Shown here: positions 7,524-17,405 of the stretch, piece by piece
Layout of the letters: every line of letters starts with the position of its first letter
How positions within the stretch are numbered: position 1 is the first letter of the stretch
Notes under the pieces: generated by a model
Databases searched by the model: none
Told to the model about the DNA's origin: nothing
What the model saw: the letters and a program-made list of their open reading frames with translations, nothing else
Translations under genes and position numbers: made by a program
NCBI GenBank assembly: GCA_947167695.1
Contig: CAMVIX010000005.1
Coordinates: forward strand, 1-50,095
From: an uncultured Clostridiaceae bacterium
Lineage (GTDB): Bacteria; Bacillota; Clostridia; TANB77; CAG-508
Direction of reading: 5' to 3'
DNA: 50,095 bases

Positions 7524-9074
7524 ATGGAGAATGATTTAGAAAATGAAGCTCTAAATCAGGAAGAAACAATAAGTGGGGCCACAGTAGAAAACGAAGGCCC
7601 TACTGTTGTAAAGACTGATTCGGGAGCAAAAGATGGGCAAACTAAGTGCCCTAAATGTGGTGCAACAGATATTTCACTAAATGTAAAAAATGGAAAATTA
7701 AGATGTAATTTCTGTAGGCACGAATTTGAGCCTGAAAAATTTGATACAATGGATACAGATATAAGCAAACTTGAAGGAGAGATAATAGGCTCAGGTGCAC
7801 AAGAAATAATTGCAGATACCAATGATATGGTTACATTTAAATGTTCTAGCTGTGGAGCTGAAGTTGTAGTAGATACAGCATCTTCTACACAGGCAAGATG
7901 CCACTGGTGCAGAAACACGCTATCTGTAAACCAACAAATTCCAAATGGCTCTGTACCAGATACTGTATTACCGTTTAAAATTACTAAAAATGAAGCAAAA
8001 GAGTCCATTGAGAAATTTGTTGGAAAAAGAAAATTCTTTGCGCATCCAATGTTTAAAAAAGAATTTAATGCAAATAACGTAATGGGTGTATATTTGCCAT
8101 ATATGATAGTAGATGCTAATGGCCATGCAAATATGAAAGGCCAAGGAGAGCATGAAACAAGAAGATATACAGTAAGAAATGGCGATCATGAAAAAACATA
8201 TTATGATGCAGACCTTTATGATGTTGAAAGAGAATTTGATATAACAATAGAAGGCTTAACTGTAGAATCAAGTTCAGATAAACTTAACACTAATGCTAAG
8301 GATAAAACAAACAACATAATAAACTCTATTATGCCATTTGATACTGAAAATTGTGTAAAATGGGATTCAAACTATATTAAAGGATATACATCTGAAAAAA
8401 GAGACACAAATGTTAGCCAACTTAAAGATATGGTTAAAGATCAATGCCAAGATGTTGCAAGATTTGCAGCAAATGACACATTAAAACACTATGACCGTGG
8501 AGTTAGATGGGATAAAGAGGAATTTACAGTTAAAGGTCAGCAATGGAAATCTGCATACTTACCTGTATGGCTATATAGTTATTTAGAAAAGAAAGGAAGT
8601 AAAAATTTACTTCACTATGTAGCTGTAAATGCCAGAACAAAGGAAACTATGGGAAGTGTTCCAATTCATATGCCAAAATTAATAGGAGTTTCAGCAATTG
8701 TTGAGGTGCTTGGATTAATAGCTACTCTATTAACACTACCTATGGTTAAAGATGATGACTCTAACTGGCCATGGATATTCTTGCTAGCAGGCTTTGTATA
8801 TTTTGCAATTATTTATGGAAAGTACAGAAACAAAAATGCACGCCATACATATGAAAAAGAAACTAAGAGAAACATGACGAATATTAGGGAATATGATAAT
8901 TTTGTAAAACATGAAAAGAGATTGTCAGATCCTCAAATAAAAGGAGCAAACAATAAAAGAGTAACAGGAGTTCCAGGCAAGAAAAAATACATAGAAAAAT
9001 TAGCAGATGATACTATAAAGAAATACAACATAGATAAAATATATAATTCAGACGATAAAGAGAAAAAGGAGTAA
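7524..9074 (+). CDS. ydjG: Zinc-ribbon membrane protein (YdjG-like), partner of the SPFH protein
   Basis: 516 aa. Two zinc ribbons lie at the N-terminus (CPKCG...CNFC, about residues 42-64; CSSCG...CHWC, about 107-131). A large cytoplasmic region follows, then two adjacent hydrophobic segments (about 390-410 and 417-435) joined by a short acidic loop, and a basic C-terminal tail. This matches the YdjG family of double zinc-ribbon, two-TM proteins. It starts 27 nt after the SPFH gene, so the two are co-transcribed. Function by analogy: membrane anchor and sensor of an envelope-stress complex. This is inference from family and context. Confidence 0.75.
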   Translation: MENDLENEALNQEETISGATVENEGPTVVKTDSGAKDGQTKCPKCGATDISLNVKNGKLRCNFCRHEFEPEKFDTMDTDISKLEGEIIGSGAQEIIADTNDMVTFKCSSCGAEVVVDTASSTQARCHWCRNTLSVNQQIPNGSVPDTVLPFKITKNEAKESIEKFVGKRKFFAHPMFKKEFNANNVMGVYLPYMIVDANGHANMKGQGEHETRRYTVRNGDHEKTYYDADLYDVEREFDITIEGLTVESSSDKLNTNAKDKTNNIINSIMPFDTENCVKWDSNYIKGYTSEKRDTNVSQLKDMVKDQCQDVARFAANDTLKHYDRGVRWDKEEFTVKGQQWKSAYLPVWLYSYLEKKGSKNLLHYVAVNARTKETMGSVPIHMPKLIGVSAIVEVLGLIATLLTLPMVKDDDSNWPWIFLLAGFVYFAIIYGKYRNKNARHTYEKETKRNMTNIREYDNFVKHEKRLSDPQIKGANNKRVTGVPGKKKYIEKLADDTIKKYNIDKIYNSDDKEKKE

Positions 9075-9109
9075 TCAAAATTCAGAAGTCGTAAGTCAGA
9101 GGTAAGAGA

Positions 9110-9160
9110 CAATGGGGACATTCTTCACTTAAGTAGAAGTGTGTCACCATTGCCTCAATT
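9110..9160. terminator. Imperfect hairpin terminator
   Basis: CAATGG (9110) pairs with CCATTG (ending 9152), with inner ACA/TGT and CTTC/GAAG pairings, followed by a T-rich stretch. It separates the YdjG-like gene from the NUDIX gene. Confidence 0.5.
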
Positions 9161-9239
9161 TTTACGCAAAAATCACTCTAAAATAATTGTAATTTCACAA
9201 AAAATATGATATAGTTTAAAACTGAAAAGAGGTAAAAGT

Positions 9240-9701
9240 ATGGGTTATATTTCTGAAATTAGAAAAAAAGTTGGGCATGACCCGGTATTTATGCCAGCTG
9301 TAGGTTGCATAATTATAAAAGACGGAAAAATGCTATTACAAAAAAGAACAGATAATGGAACATGGGCAGTTCATGGTGGTGCACTTGATTTAGGTGAAAC
9401 ATATCTAGATGCTTTAAATAGAGAATTAAAAGAAGAAATAAATATTAAGCCAATTAATCCTGTAGTAATAAACACGTATTCAGGAGAGAATATGCATTTC
9501 TTTTATCCAAATAAAGATGAAGTTTATGTAGTATCAGTTGCATATTTAGTACAAGATTTCGAGGGAGAACTAAAAGCAGACTTAGATGAAGTTTTAGAGC
9601 TAAAATGGTTTGACATAAATGATCTGCCTAAAAATATAAATAAACCAGACACAAACTCAATACATGATGCAGTGGAACTCTACAAGAAAAATTTAAAATA
9701 A
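9240..9701 (+). CDS. NUDIX hydrolase
   Basis: 153 aa. The NUDIX box GALDLGE-x7-RELKEEINI is at about residues 47-70, with all catalytic Glu/Arg positions present. It hydrolyses a nucleoside diphosphate linked to another moiety. The substrate cannot be told, although the fold resembles ADP-ribose or (d)NTP pyrophosphatases. The ribosome site AAAGAGG lies just upstream. The M50 protease gene starts 12 nt downstream. Confidence 0.88.
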   Translation: MGYISEIRKKVGHDPVFMPAVGCIIIKDGKMLLQKRTDNGTWAVHGGALDLGETYLDALNRELKEEINIKPINPVVINTYSGENMHFFYPNKDEVYVVSVAYLVQDFEGELKADLDEVLELKWFDINDLPKNINKPDTNSIHDAVELYKKNLK

Positions 9702-9713
9702 AGGAGAATCAAT

Positions 9714-10445
9714 ATGTTTTATTCATCAAACAATTACTTTATTTATGCAATTTTAATAATGCTTGCAATAAGCAGCTTAGCAAGGGGAGAATTTAGTATT
9801 GTAGAATTGTTACTTACACTTCCAGGTGTACTTGTAGCAATTACATTTCACGAATTTGCTCATGCATATGCAGCAGATAAATTAGGAGATAGTACACCAA
9901 GGATGCAGGGAAGGCTTAATCTAAATCCACTTAAACATTTAGATCCATTTGGATTTTTTATGCTTGTATTTGCACATATTGGTTGGGGAAAGCCAGTTCA
10001 AATAAACCCTAGAAATTTTGATAGAAAAATATCGATGTCAGCAGGAGAAGCGATAGTTGCATTTGCAGGTCCACTTATGAATTTCCTTTTAGCAATAGTT
10101 TTTACTATAATTTACTGTGCTGTTATTAAATTTGGTGGGGCAGCATTTATGCTAACAACTGTAGGTAATGTAATTACAACAATGCTTAGTTATACAATAG
10201 TAGTAAACATTGGACTTGGGGTATTTAATCTAATACCACTTCCACCACTAGATGGCTCTAAAATATTAAAAAATTTTTTGCCATACAATGCAAGAAGCTG
10301 GATAGAAACACATGAATTTATGTTTTATATCATTTTTTTAGTTATATGGATTACAGACCTTGCTAGTATCATAATTACACCAATAATTAATGCAATTTTG
10401 TCGGGAATGTTAAATGTAATTGGTGGCATTTTTGGAATAATGTAA
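9714..10445 (+). CDS. Site-2-type M50 metalloprotease family membrane protein
   Basis: 243 aa, polytopic. The zinc motif HEFAH (about residues 46-50) lies in an early membrane helix. The second metal motif [12 protein letters not shown] is at about 170-181. It belongs to the small M50B family (SpoIVFB/YwhC-like) without PDZ or CBS domains, distinct from the RseP-type protease at 39587. The substrate is unknown. It is translationally close to the NUDIX gene and to tsaD, which begins 16 nt after its stop. Confidence 0.85.
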   Translation: MFYSSNNYFIYAILIMLAISSLARGEFSIVELLLTLPGVLVAITFHEFAHAYAADKLGDSTPRMQGRLNLNPLKHLDPFGFFMLVFAHIGWGKPVQINPRNFDRKISMSAGEAIVAFAGPLMNFLLAIVFTIIYCAVIKFGGAAFMLTTVGNVITTMLSYTIVVNIGLGVFNLIPLPPLDGSKILKNFLPYNARSWIETHEFMFYIIFLVIWITDLASIIITPIINAILSGMLNVIGGIFGIM

Positions 10446-10461
10446 TAAAGGAATTAAGAAA

Positions 10462-11452
10462 ATGAAAGATATATTAGTTTTAGGAATAGAATCAAGTTGT
10501 GACGAGACTTCTGTAGCTGTTGTAAAAAACGGCAGAGAAGTCTTATCAAACGTTATAGAATCACAAATAAAAATACATGAAAATTATGGTGGGGTTGTAC
10601 CTGAAATAGCATCACGTTATCACATAGAGGCAATAAACGGAGTAACAAAAGAAGCATTAAAACAAGCAGGAACAGACTTAAAAAATATAGATGTTATAGC
10701 CTGTACATATGGTCCTCGGTTTAGTAGGAGCATTATTAGTAGGTGTATCTTATGCAAAAGGATTAAGTTATGCAACAGGTAAGCCTTTAGTTGCAGCAAA
10801 CCATATACAAGGACATATTGCAGCGAATTATATATGTCACAAAGATTTAAAGCCACCATTTTTATGCTTAGTAATTTCAGGCGGACATACGCATTTGGTA
10901 TATATAAAGGACTATACTGAATTTGAAATAATAGGGAAAACAAGAGATGATGCAATAGGAGAAGCATTTGATAAGGTAGCAAGAGTAGTAGGCTTAGGTT
11001 ACCCAGGAGGACCTAAAGTAGATAAGCTTGCGAAGACAGGCAACCCAAACATACAGTTACCAAAAACTCATTTTGATAATTTAGACTTTAGCTTTAGTGG
11101 AATAAAAACAGCTATCATAAATTTGCATCATAAAGACCCAGAAATAAACAAAGCAGATTTGTGTGCAAGCTTTGAAAAGACAGTAACAGAGGTGCTAATA
11201 GATAATACAAGAAAAGCAGTAAATAAATTAGGATTAAATACAGTAGCTTTAGCTGGTGGAGTATCTGCAAACAGTTATATAAGAGAACAATTTTTAAAAT
11301 TTGGAGAAGAAAATGGCATTAAAGTGTATTATCCTGAGCCTGTACTATGTACGGATAATGCGGCAATGATAGCTTCTACTGCGTATTTTAATTATTTGGA
11401 TGGAAATTTAGCAGACATGAGTTTGAATGCTGTGCCTAATTTGAAAATATGA
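10462..11452 (+). CDS. tsaD: tRNA N6-threonylcarbamoyladenosine transferase TsaD, joined by a +1 shift at CGG
   Basis: TsaD makes t6A37 in ANN-decoding tRNAs and is essential in most bacteria. The 0 frame covers residues 1-85 (ESSCDETS near the N-terminus) and reaches CGG at 10717. If CGGT is read as one Gly (residue 86), the family motif [11 protein letters not shown] is restored and the reading runs unbroken to 11452, giving about 329 aa (family 330-345). Metal-binding HIQGH (about residues 110-114) and the late Asp in CTDNAAMIA are present in the second part. Without the shift, translation stops about 20 codons later. ATG 10462 follows AAAGGA. Confidence 0.93.
10717..10720 (+). other. CGG +1 frameshift site in tsaD (CGGT = Gly86)
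   Basis: Context CCT-CGGT-TTA. The CGG is in frame 0 (codon 86). Dropping the C gives Pro-Gly-Leu as in the conserved GPGLVG motif. Confidence 0.9.
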
Positions 11453-11473
11453 AGTTGATTTGAGTCCGCTCCC

Positions 11474-11593
11474 GGGGAGTTATATTTTTTTCTTTCTCAT
11501 TGCCCCATCCTAGAACTTGTAGTTCGCTTTGCTCACACAAGTTCTACGGCGGTCACCCCGGAGCCACTCGAAGAAAAAAATATAGAACTCCCC
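11474..11593. repeat. Extended-hairpin intergenic element
   Basis: GGGGAGTTATATTTTTTTCT starting at 11474 is nearly the reverse complement of the segment ending at 11593 (a 2-nt indel). Inside is a 9-bp hairpin AGAACTTGT/ACAAGTTCT. It is GC-richer than its surroundings and has no reading frame. It fills the tsaD-phosphoesterase gap and may act as a terminator or a mobile folded repeat. Confidence 0.6.
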
Positions 11594-11630
11594 TCGCGCT
11601 ACTAAAAAATTTCTAAAAGGAGGCAAATAC

Positions 11631-12329
11631 ATGAGCATTTATGCAATAGCCGATTTACATTTGTCGTTTGGAACAAATAAACCAATGGATGTATTTGGCG
11701 ATAATTGGGAAGAGCATACAGAGAAAATAAAAGATGATTGGCTTTCTAAAGTAAAAGAAGATGACTTGGTGTTATTGCCAGGCGATTTTTCATGGGCTAT
11801 GTACTTAAAAGACACGGGACTAGATTTTGAATACTTGTGTAGCCTACCTGGACGAAAACTTATGCTAAAAGGAAATCATGATTACTGGTGGACAACAATT
11901 ACATCAATGAAGAAATATTTGCAAGAAAACAATTTTGAAAATATAGATTTTCTGCACAATAACAGCTTTGAATATGAAGACTATATTATTTGTGGCACAA
12001 GAGGCTGGACAAATATAGATACGGAAGAAGATAGAAAAGTATTACGACGAGAAAGATTAAGACTGCAATTATCGTTAGAAGATGGAATAAAAAAATATAG
12101 CAGAGATAAAAAAATAATTGTATGTATGCACTATCCACCATTTAACCAAATACAAGACGAAGAAATGGATTTCATAAGCCTAATGAAACAATATAATGTA
12201 GAAAAGTGCATATATGGTCATTTGCACGGACCATCACACCGCGAGGCAAGAGAAGGAATAATAGACGGAATAGAGTTTAAGCTGGTAAGTTGTGACTATA
12301 CGGGGTTTAAATTGATAAAATTAACATAA
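11631..12329 (+). CDS. Calcineurin-like metallophosphoesterase
   Basis: 232 aa, with the full metallophosphoesterase motif series: DLH near residue 8, GDFSW at about 52-56, GNHDYWW at about 81-87, CMHYPPF at about 165 and GHLHG at about 200. It belongs to an uncharacterised cytoplasmic family (COG1768-like), so substrate and pathway are unknown. The start is supported by AAAGGAGG 7-9 nt upstream. Confidence 0.85.
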   Translation: MSIYAIADLHLSFGTNKPMDVFGDNWEEHTEKIKDDWLSKVKEDDLVLLPGDFSWAMYLKDTGLDFEYLCSLPGRKLMLKGNHDYWWTTITSMKKYLQENNFENIDFLHNNSFEYEDYIICGTRGWTNIDTEEDRKVLRRERLRLQLSLEDGIKKYSRDKKIIVCMHYPPFNQIQDEEMDFISLMKQYNVEKCIYGHLHGPSHREAREGIIDGIEFKLVSCDYTGFKLIKLT

Positions 12330-12413
12330 AACACTTGCAAGTGGTGAAACTTTGTGATATATTATAAAGGCTATTTTATAGAAAATAAAAATTTTGGAAG
12401 GAATGAATTTAAA

Positions 12414-13697
12414 ATGAGTATGAAAGTAGAAAAGACAGAAAACAAAAATGAGGTAAAATTAGAATTTACAGTTGAGGCAAAGAAGTTTGAAGACGGAATT
12501 AAAACTGTATATGAAAAAAATAAAAAATACTTCAATATACCAGGTTTTAGAAAGGGAAAGGCACCTATGCCTATAGTAGAAAAATTTTATGGAGTAGAAG
12601 TTTTTTATGAAGATGCATTTAATGAAGTAATACCACCAATTTTTGATGAGGAATTAAAAAATAACAATATTGAAGCAGTAAGCAAGCCTGATATTGATAT
12701 TAAGCAAATGGAAAAAGGCAAAGACTTAATATTTACAGCAGTAGTTCAAACAAAACCAGAAGTTAAACTTGGAAAATATAAAGGTATAGAAATTAAAAAA
12801 ATAGAGTATAATGTATCTGATGGAGACATAGAGCATGAACTAGGACATATGCAAGAAAAGAATAGCAGACTTATAACTATTGAAGATAGAGCAGTAGAAG
12901 ATGGAGATATTGCAACAATAGATTTTGAAGGATTTGTAGATGGAGTTCCATTTGATGGAGGAAAAGCTGAAGGACACGAGCTTACAATTGGAAGCCATAC
13001 ATTTATTGAAGGTTTTGAAGACCAAGTAATTGGAATGAAAATTGATGAAGAAAAAGACATAAATGTAACATTTCCAAAAGACTATTTCTCAAAAGAATTA
13101 GCAGGAAAACCAGCTGTATTTAAAGTAAAACTACATAATATAAAGAAAAAAGAATTACCAAAACTAGACGATGAATTTGCTAAAGATGTAAGCGAGTTCG
13201 ATACACTTAAAGAATTAAAAGAAGATATTAAGAAAAAATTAGAACATGAAAATGAACACAGAGCAAAGCATGAAACTGAAGATGCTGTTATAAAAGCTTT
13301 AGCTGATGCTACAAATATAGATATTCCATCAGGAATGATAGATACAGAAATAGATAACATGGCAAAAGACATTGAGCAAAGACTACAATATCAAGGAATT
13401 AAATTAGAAGATTACCTAAAAATGATGGGTAAAACTATGGAAGATTTCAGAAAAGAAAATGAAGAGCCAGCTAAAGAAGCAGTAAAAGCAAGATTAGTTT
13501 TAGAAGCAGTTATTAAAGCAGAAAAAATTGAGCCAAGTGATGAAGAAATAACAGAAAAATTAAAAGAAATGGCTAAAAATTATAATAGAAAAGAAGAGGA
13601 ACTACTTGACAATGCACAGTTAAAAGACTATTTAAAAGAAAGTTTGAAAACAGAAAAAGCTATTGATTTCTTAGTAGAAAATGCTAAAATAAAATAA
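12414..13697 (+). CDS. tig: Trigger factor (ribosome-associated chaperone and PPIase)
   Basis: 427 aa. The N-terminal ribosome-binding domain carries the signature FRKGKAP (about residues 45-51). A central FKBP-type PPIase domain (about 150-245) and a C-terminal helical cradle follow. It binds nascent chains at the ribosomal exit. The start at 12414 is preferred to an in-frame ATG at 12354 because GGAAGG lies about 11 nt upstream and the N-terminus then matches the family. Order tig-clpP-clpX is conserved in Firmicutes. Confidence 0.95.
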   Translation: MSMKVEKTENKNEVKLEFTVEAKKFEDGIKTVYEKNKKYFNIPGFRKGKAPMPIVEKFYGVEVFYEDAFNEVIPPIFDEELKNNNIEAVSKPDIDIKQMEKGKDLIFTAVVQTKPEVKLGKYKGIEIKKIEYNVSDGDIEHELGHMQEKNSRLITIEDRAVEDGDIATIDFEGFVDGVPFDGGKAEGHELTIGSHTFIEGFEDQVIGMKIDEEKDINVTFPKDYFSKELAGKPAVFKVKLHNIKKKELPKLDDEFAKDVSEFDTLKELKEDIKKKLEHENEHRAKHETEDAVIKALADATNIDIPSGMIDTEIDNMAKDIEQRLQYQGIKLEDYLKMMGKTMEDFRKENEEPAKEAVKARLVLEAVIKAEKIEPSDEEITEKLKEMAKNYNRKEEELLDNAQLKDYLKESLKTEKAIDFLVENAKIK

Positions 13698-13702
13698 ACA
13701 TT

Positions 13703-13883
13703 AAACAAATTTAATAAAATAATATTCAAATGCTCGGTCACTAGAATTGTCGCAGACATTGTAATTATCTTTTCGCAGCGCCCTCACAGACGGAACTGTG
13801 AGATTCCCTACTCAAATCTAATAACAATGTCTAGCTTCAATTCGTTCCATTCGCATTTTCAAATTATTTTATTAAATTTGTTT
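13703..13883. repeat. Folded intergenic element bounded by 21-nt perfect inverted arms
   Basis: Arms 13703-13723 and 13863-13883 are exact reverse complements over 21 nt. Inside are complementary segments AGACATTGT/ACAATGTCT and a tight hairpin CTCACAGacggaaCTGTGAG. It occupies the whole tig-clpP gap. The organisation resembles the elements at 11474, 33830 and 37201. Confidence 0.7.
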
Positions 13884-13909
13884 ACAAATAATTTTAAGGA
13901 GGAAAACAC

Positions 13910-14509
13910 ATGATAAATAATAGTTTAGTTCCAGTTGTACTTGAACAAACAAGCAGAGGAGAAAGGTCATACGACATTTTCTCAAGATTATTAAAAGATA
14001 GAATAATATTTTTAAGTGAAGATGTAAACCAAGCAACTGCAAGTTTAGTAGTCGCACAAATGCTATTTTTAGAGTCTGAAGATCCAGATAAAGAAATATA
14101 TTTTTATATAAATAGCCCAGGTGGATCAATCACAGATGGAATGGCAATATTTGATACAATGAACTACGTAAAATGCCCTGTTTCTACTATATGTGTAGGA
14201 ATGGCAGCAAGTATGGGAGCAGTTTTGCTAGCATCTGGTACAAAAGGCAAACGTTTTGCTACACCAAATGCAGAAATAATGATACATCAACCACTTATTT
14301 CTGGAGGGCTTGCAGGTCAAGCAACAGAGATAAAAATTCATGCCGACCATATGGTAAAAACAAGGGAAAAATTAAATAGAATTTTAAGCGAAAGAACAGG
14401 CCAGAGCTTAGAAAAGGTTAATCAAGATACAGAAAGAGATAATTTTATGACAGCACAGCAAGCACTAGAATATGGTTTAATAGACGGAATACTAGATAAA
14501 CACCCATAA
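13910..14509 (+). CDS. clpP: ATP-dependent Clp protease proteolytic subunit
   Basis: 199 aa serine protease that forms a double heptameric chamber with ClpX or ClpC. The catalytic triad is visible: Ser101 in GMAASMGA, His126 in IMIHQPL and the Asp in DTERDNF (about residue 175). INSPGGS is present. It starts behind AAGGAGG and is followed by a hairpin and clpX. Confidence 0.97.
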   Translation: MINNSLVPVVLEQTSRGERSYDIFSRLLKDRIIFLSEDVNQATASLVVAQMLFLESEDPDKEIYFYINSPGGSITDGMAIFDTMNYVKCPVSTICVGMAASMGAVLLASGTKGKRFATPNAEIMIHQPLISGGLAGQATEIKIHADHMVKTREKLNRILSERTGQSLEKVNQDTERDNFMTAQQALEYGLIDGILDKHP

Positions 14510-14518
14510 ACATCTATA

Positions 14519-14549
14519 AGCCTTCTGCATTATAAATATGTGGAAGGCT
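14519..14549. terminator. Hairpin between clpP and clpX
   Basis: AGCCTTC (14519-14525) pairs with GAAGGCT (14543-14549), followed by TGTTTGTAATTG. It may partly terminate clpP transcripts. Confidence 0.5.
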
Positions 14550-14592
14550 GTTTGTAATTGTATAGTAAAAACATTTTAAAGAGGTGAAAAGA

Positions 14593-15903
14593 ATGCCAAA
14601 AGGTGAAAAAGAAAAAAATATAAGATGCTCTTTTTGTGGAAAACCACAAGAGAGTGTAAAGAAAATAATTGCAGGACCTAATGTATTTATATGTGATGAA
14701 TGTATTGATGTATGCAATAGAATAATAGATGACGAATTTTTAGAAGATGAGACGGAATATAATATTCAAGATGAGCATATTCCAAATCCAAAAGAAATTA
14801 AAGCAGTTTTAGATGAGTATATAATAGGCCAAGATGATGCAAAGAAAACGTTAGCTGTAGCTGTATATAATCATTATAAAAGAATTAATGCAGAAGATAG
14901 TAAAAAAGATAAAGACGTTGAAATACAAAAAAGTAATGTACTACTGCTTGGACCTACTGGATGTGGAAAAACATATTTAGCAAGAACACTTGCTAAAATA
15001 TTAGACGTACCATTTGCAATAGCAGATGCAACAACATTAACAGAGGCAGGTTATGTAGGAGAAGATGTAGAAAATATTTTACTTAAATTAATTCAAGCCG
15101 CAGATTATGATGTTGCAAAAGCAGAACGTGGAATTATATATATAGATGAAATAGATAAGATTTCAAGAAAATCTGAAAACCCTTCTATTACAAGAGATGT
15201 ATCTGGAGAAGGAGTTCAACAAGCACTTCTAAAAATAGTAGAAGGAACAGTAGCCTCAGTGCCACCACAAGGTGGAAGAAAACACCCACATCAGGAGTTT
15301 ATTCAAATCAATACTGAAAACATATTATTTATCTGCGGTGGTGCGTTTGAAGGATTAGAAAAAATAATAAAAGATAGAATTGGGCAAAAATCAATTGGGT
15401 TTGGTGCACATATTGAAAGTAAAAAGGAATTAGACAAATACAAGGTATTTGAGGAGTTGCTTCCACAGGATTTACTAAAATTCGGACTAATTCCGGAGTT
15501 TGTAGGAAGACTACCAATAATTGCTACACTCCGTGAACTAGATAGAGAAGCTTTAATAAAAATAGTAACAGAGCCAAAGAACGCATTAGTAAAGCAATAC
15601 AAGAAGTTATTTAAGCTAGATAATGTAAATCTAGAATTTGAACCAGAAGCATTACAATTAATTGTAGATAAGGCAATAGAAAGAAATACAGGAGCAAGAG
15701 GGCTACGCTCTATCATTGAGGAAGTAATGAGAGACATTATGTTTGAAATACCATCAAATCCTAAAATAGAAACTTGCATTATAACAAAAGAAACGGTAGA
15801 AAACAAAGCAGAGCCAAAATTAATAATAGATGAAAATAGGGAAATAAAAGACAACATTTCAAAGAAAAAAGTTGTCCCTAAGAAAACCAATCAGACGGCA
15901 TAA
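14593..15903 (+). CDS. clpX: ATP-dependent Clp protease ATP-binding subunit ClpX
   Basis: 436-aa AAA+ unfoldase that feeds ClpP. The N-terminal C4 zinc domain (CSFC...CDEC) covers residues 12-40. Walker A is GPTGCGKT (about 120), pore loop GYVGED, Walker [10 protein letters not shown], and the sensor region GARGLRSI is near 375. ATG 14593 is preferred to GTG 14584, which lies inside the AAAGAGG ribosome site. The C-terminus ends in a variable Lys-rich tail. Confidence 0.97.
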   Translation: MPKGEKEKNIRCSFCGKPQESVKKIIAGPNVFICDECIDVCNRIIDDEFLEDETEYNIQDEHIPNPKEIKAVLDEYIIGQDDAKKTLAVAVYNHYKRINAEDSKKDKDVEIQKSNVLLLGPTGCGKTYLARTLAKILDVPFAIADATTLTEAGYVGEDVENILLKLIQAADYDVAKAERGIIYIDEIDKISRKSENPSITRDVSGEGVQQALLKIVEGTVASVPPQGGRKHPHQEFIQINTENILFICGGAFEGLEKIIKDRIGQKSIGFGAHIESKKELDKYKVFEELLPQDLLKFGLIPEFVGRLPIIATLRELDREALIKIVTEPKNALVKQYKKLFKLDNVNLEFEPEALQLIVDKAIERNTGARGLRSIIEEVMRDIMFEIPSNPKIETCIITKETVENKAEPKLIIDENREIKDNISKKKVVPKKTNQTA

Positions 15904-15921
15904 GAAAAAGACAAAATACAA

Positions 15922-15991
15922 CGGGCAGGCACAAGACCTGCCCCTACAATTTGTATCAAAAATTTGTAGGGGCGGGTCTTGTGCCCGCCCG
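15922..15991. terminator. Bidirectional terminator between clpX and tyrS
   Basis: Long near-perfect inverted repeat (about 31 nt per arm), CGGGCAGGCACAAGACCTGC... against its complement ending at 15991. It lies between two convergent genes and is unusually GC-rich for this DNA. Confidence 0.75.
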
Positions 15992-16004
15992 ATTATTTAT
16001 AATA

Positions 16005-17223
16005 TCATTTTTCTAATTTGCAATAGTTCTTTTTACCTTTTCTAATTATCGCATATCCATCCGCGAAATCTTTTTCAGAAAGAATAAATCCAATATCTTC
16101 GATTTTTACATCATTTAATGAAATAGCACCTTGTGAAATTAAGGTTTTTGCTTGACCTTTTGAAGGTGCAAGTTTTGCAGTTACTACTGCATCAACTATT
16201 GAAATGTTTGTGCTTTCAATTTTTTCTGATGGCATATTGTCTATATTTCCACCATTTCCGCCAAATAGGGCAGAGGCTGCTTCTTCGGCTTTTTTTGCTT
16301 CTGCTTCACCATGGATTAACTTAGTTATTTCAAATGCTGCAACCTTTTTTGCTTCATTTATTTGTTCATCCTTTAATGAAGACAATCTGTTTACTTCATC
16401 CATTGGCAAGAATGTAAGAAGACTAAGAACTGTCTTAACATCTGCATCTGCAATATTTCTCCAATATTGATAAAATTCGTATGGAGATGTTTTATTTGGG
16501 TCTAACCATAATGCACCTTTTTCTGTTTTGCCCATTTTCTTTCCTTCTTTTGTAGTTAAAAGACGGAAGGTTAAACCATAAGCATCTGAGTGACCAATTT
16601 TTCTAACTAGTTCAACTCCACCTATTATATTTGACCATTGGTCGTTTCCACCCATTTCAAGTTTGCATCCATAGTTATTATACAAATATAAGAAGTCGTA
16701 AGATTGAAGAAGCATATATCCCATTTCTAAAAACGTTAATCCAGTTTCTAATCTTGATTTATAGCAATCTGCAGCGAGCATACGGTTAACAGAAAATTTA
16801 CTTCCAATATCTCTCATAAAATCAATGTAATTCAAATTACAAAGCCAATCTGCGTTATTAACTATAATAGCTGCATTTTCACCTTCAAAACTTAAAAATT
16901 TAGAAAGTTGAACCTTGAAGCATGCAACATTGTGGTCAATTACTTCACGAGTCATCATTTTTCTCATGTCAGTTTTTCCGAGATGGGTCACCAATACTTG
17001 CTGTACCACCACCAATTAATATAATTGGTTTATGACCGCATTTTTGCATGTGTGATGCAACCATCATGGATACAAAGTGACCAACATGAAGGCTATCCGC
17101 GGTCGGATCAAAGCCTATATAAAATGGAATACTTCCTTTATCAAACATTGCACGTACTTCTTGCTCATCCGTAAGTTGCTCTATAAATCCACGTCCTTCT
17201 AAAATATCAAATACATTTGCCAT
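16005..17223 (-). CDS. tyrS: Tyrosyl-tRNA synthetase, joined by a +1 shift at CGG
   Basis: Class I aminoacyl-tRNA synthetase. The start at 17223 follows GGAGGA at 9 nt. The first 81 residues contain the HIGH-type motif HVGH (about 46-49) and lead to GTASIGDPS. There an in-frame CGG (16980-16978) interrupts: 0 frame gives RKN-stop. Reading CGGA as Gly82 restores GDPSGKTDMRK and runs to 16005 through the KMSKS equivalent KMGKT and a C-terminal S4 domain. Total about 405 aa, normal for TyrRS. No second tyrS is visible in the window. Confidence 0.94.
16977..16980 (-). other. CGG +1 frameshift site in tyrS (CGGA = Gly82)
   Basis: Reverse-strand context TCT-CGGA-AAA, restoring Ser-Gly-Lys of the conserved GDPSGK motif. 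The 0 frame stops at the third codon after CGG. Confidence 0.92.
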
Positions 17224-17365
17224 TATTTTTATTCCTCCATACATAATTTAAATAATTAAAAATATTCTAGCACAGGATAGATTAAAAGGCAAGTCTTTAT
17301 ATTTTTTTGATAAAATACTTCCTATTTTCATAAAAATGTAATATAATATATACGACAAAATTTTA

Positions 17366-17405
17366 AAGGAGGAAACACTAACAAAAAGTTAGTGTAATCT
17401 AAAAA
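17366..17405 (+). promoter_or_regulatory. Ribosome-binding site split from its start codon by a stem-loop
   Basis: AAAGGAGG at 17366-17372 is 33 nt from the ATG at 17406. The spacer holds a perfect 8-bp hairpin, ACACTAAC (17375-17382), AAAAA loop, GTTAGTGT (17388-17395). When folded, the remaining distance is about 12 nt. This may make translation depend on the hairpin. Confidence 0.6.

Noticed and set aside
7556..8008. Long antisense open frames opposite the zinc-ribbon gene, clpX, ftsH and polC
   Set aside because: They are mirror frames of conserved genes with low-complexity translations and no ribosome sites.
10717..10719. RF2-type programmed frameshift regulation
   Set aside because: No stop codon at the shift point and no upstream internal Shine-Dalgarno or CTT slippery codon at any of the nine sites.
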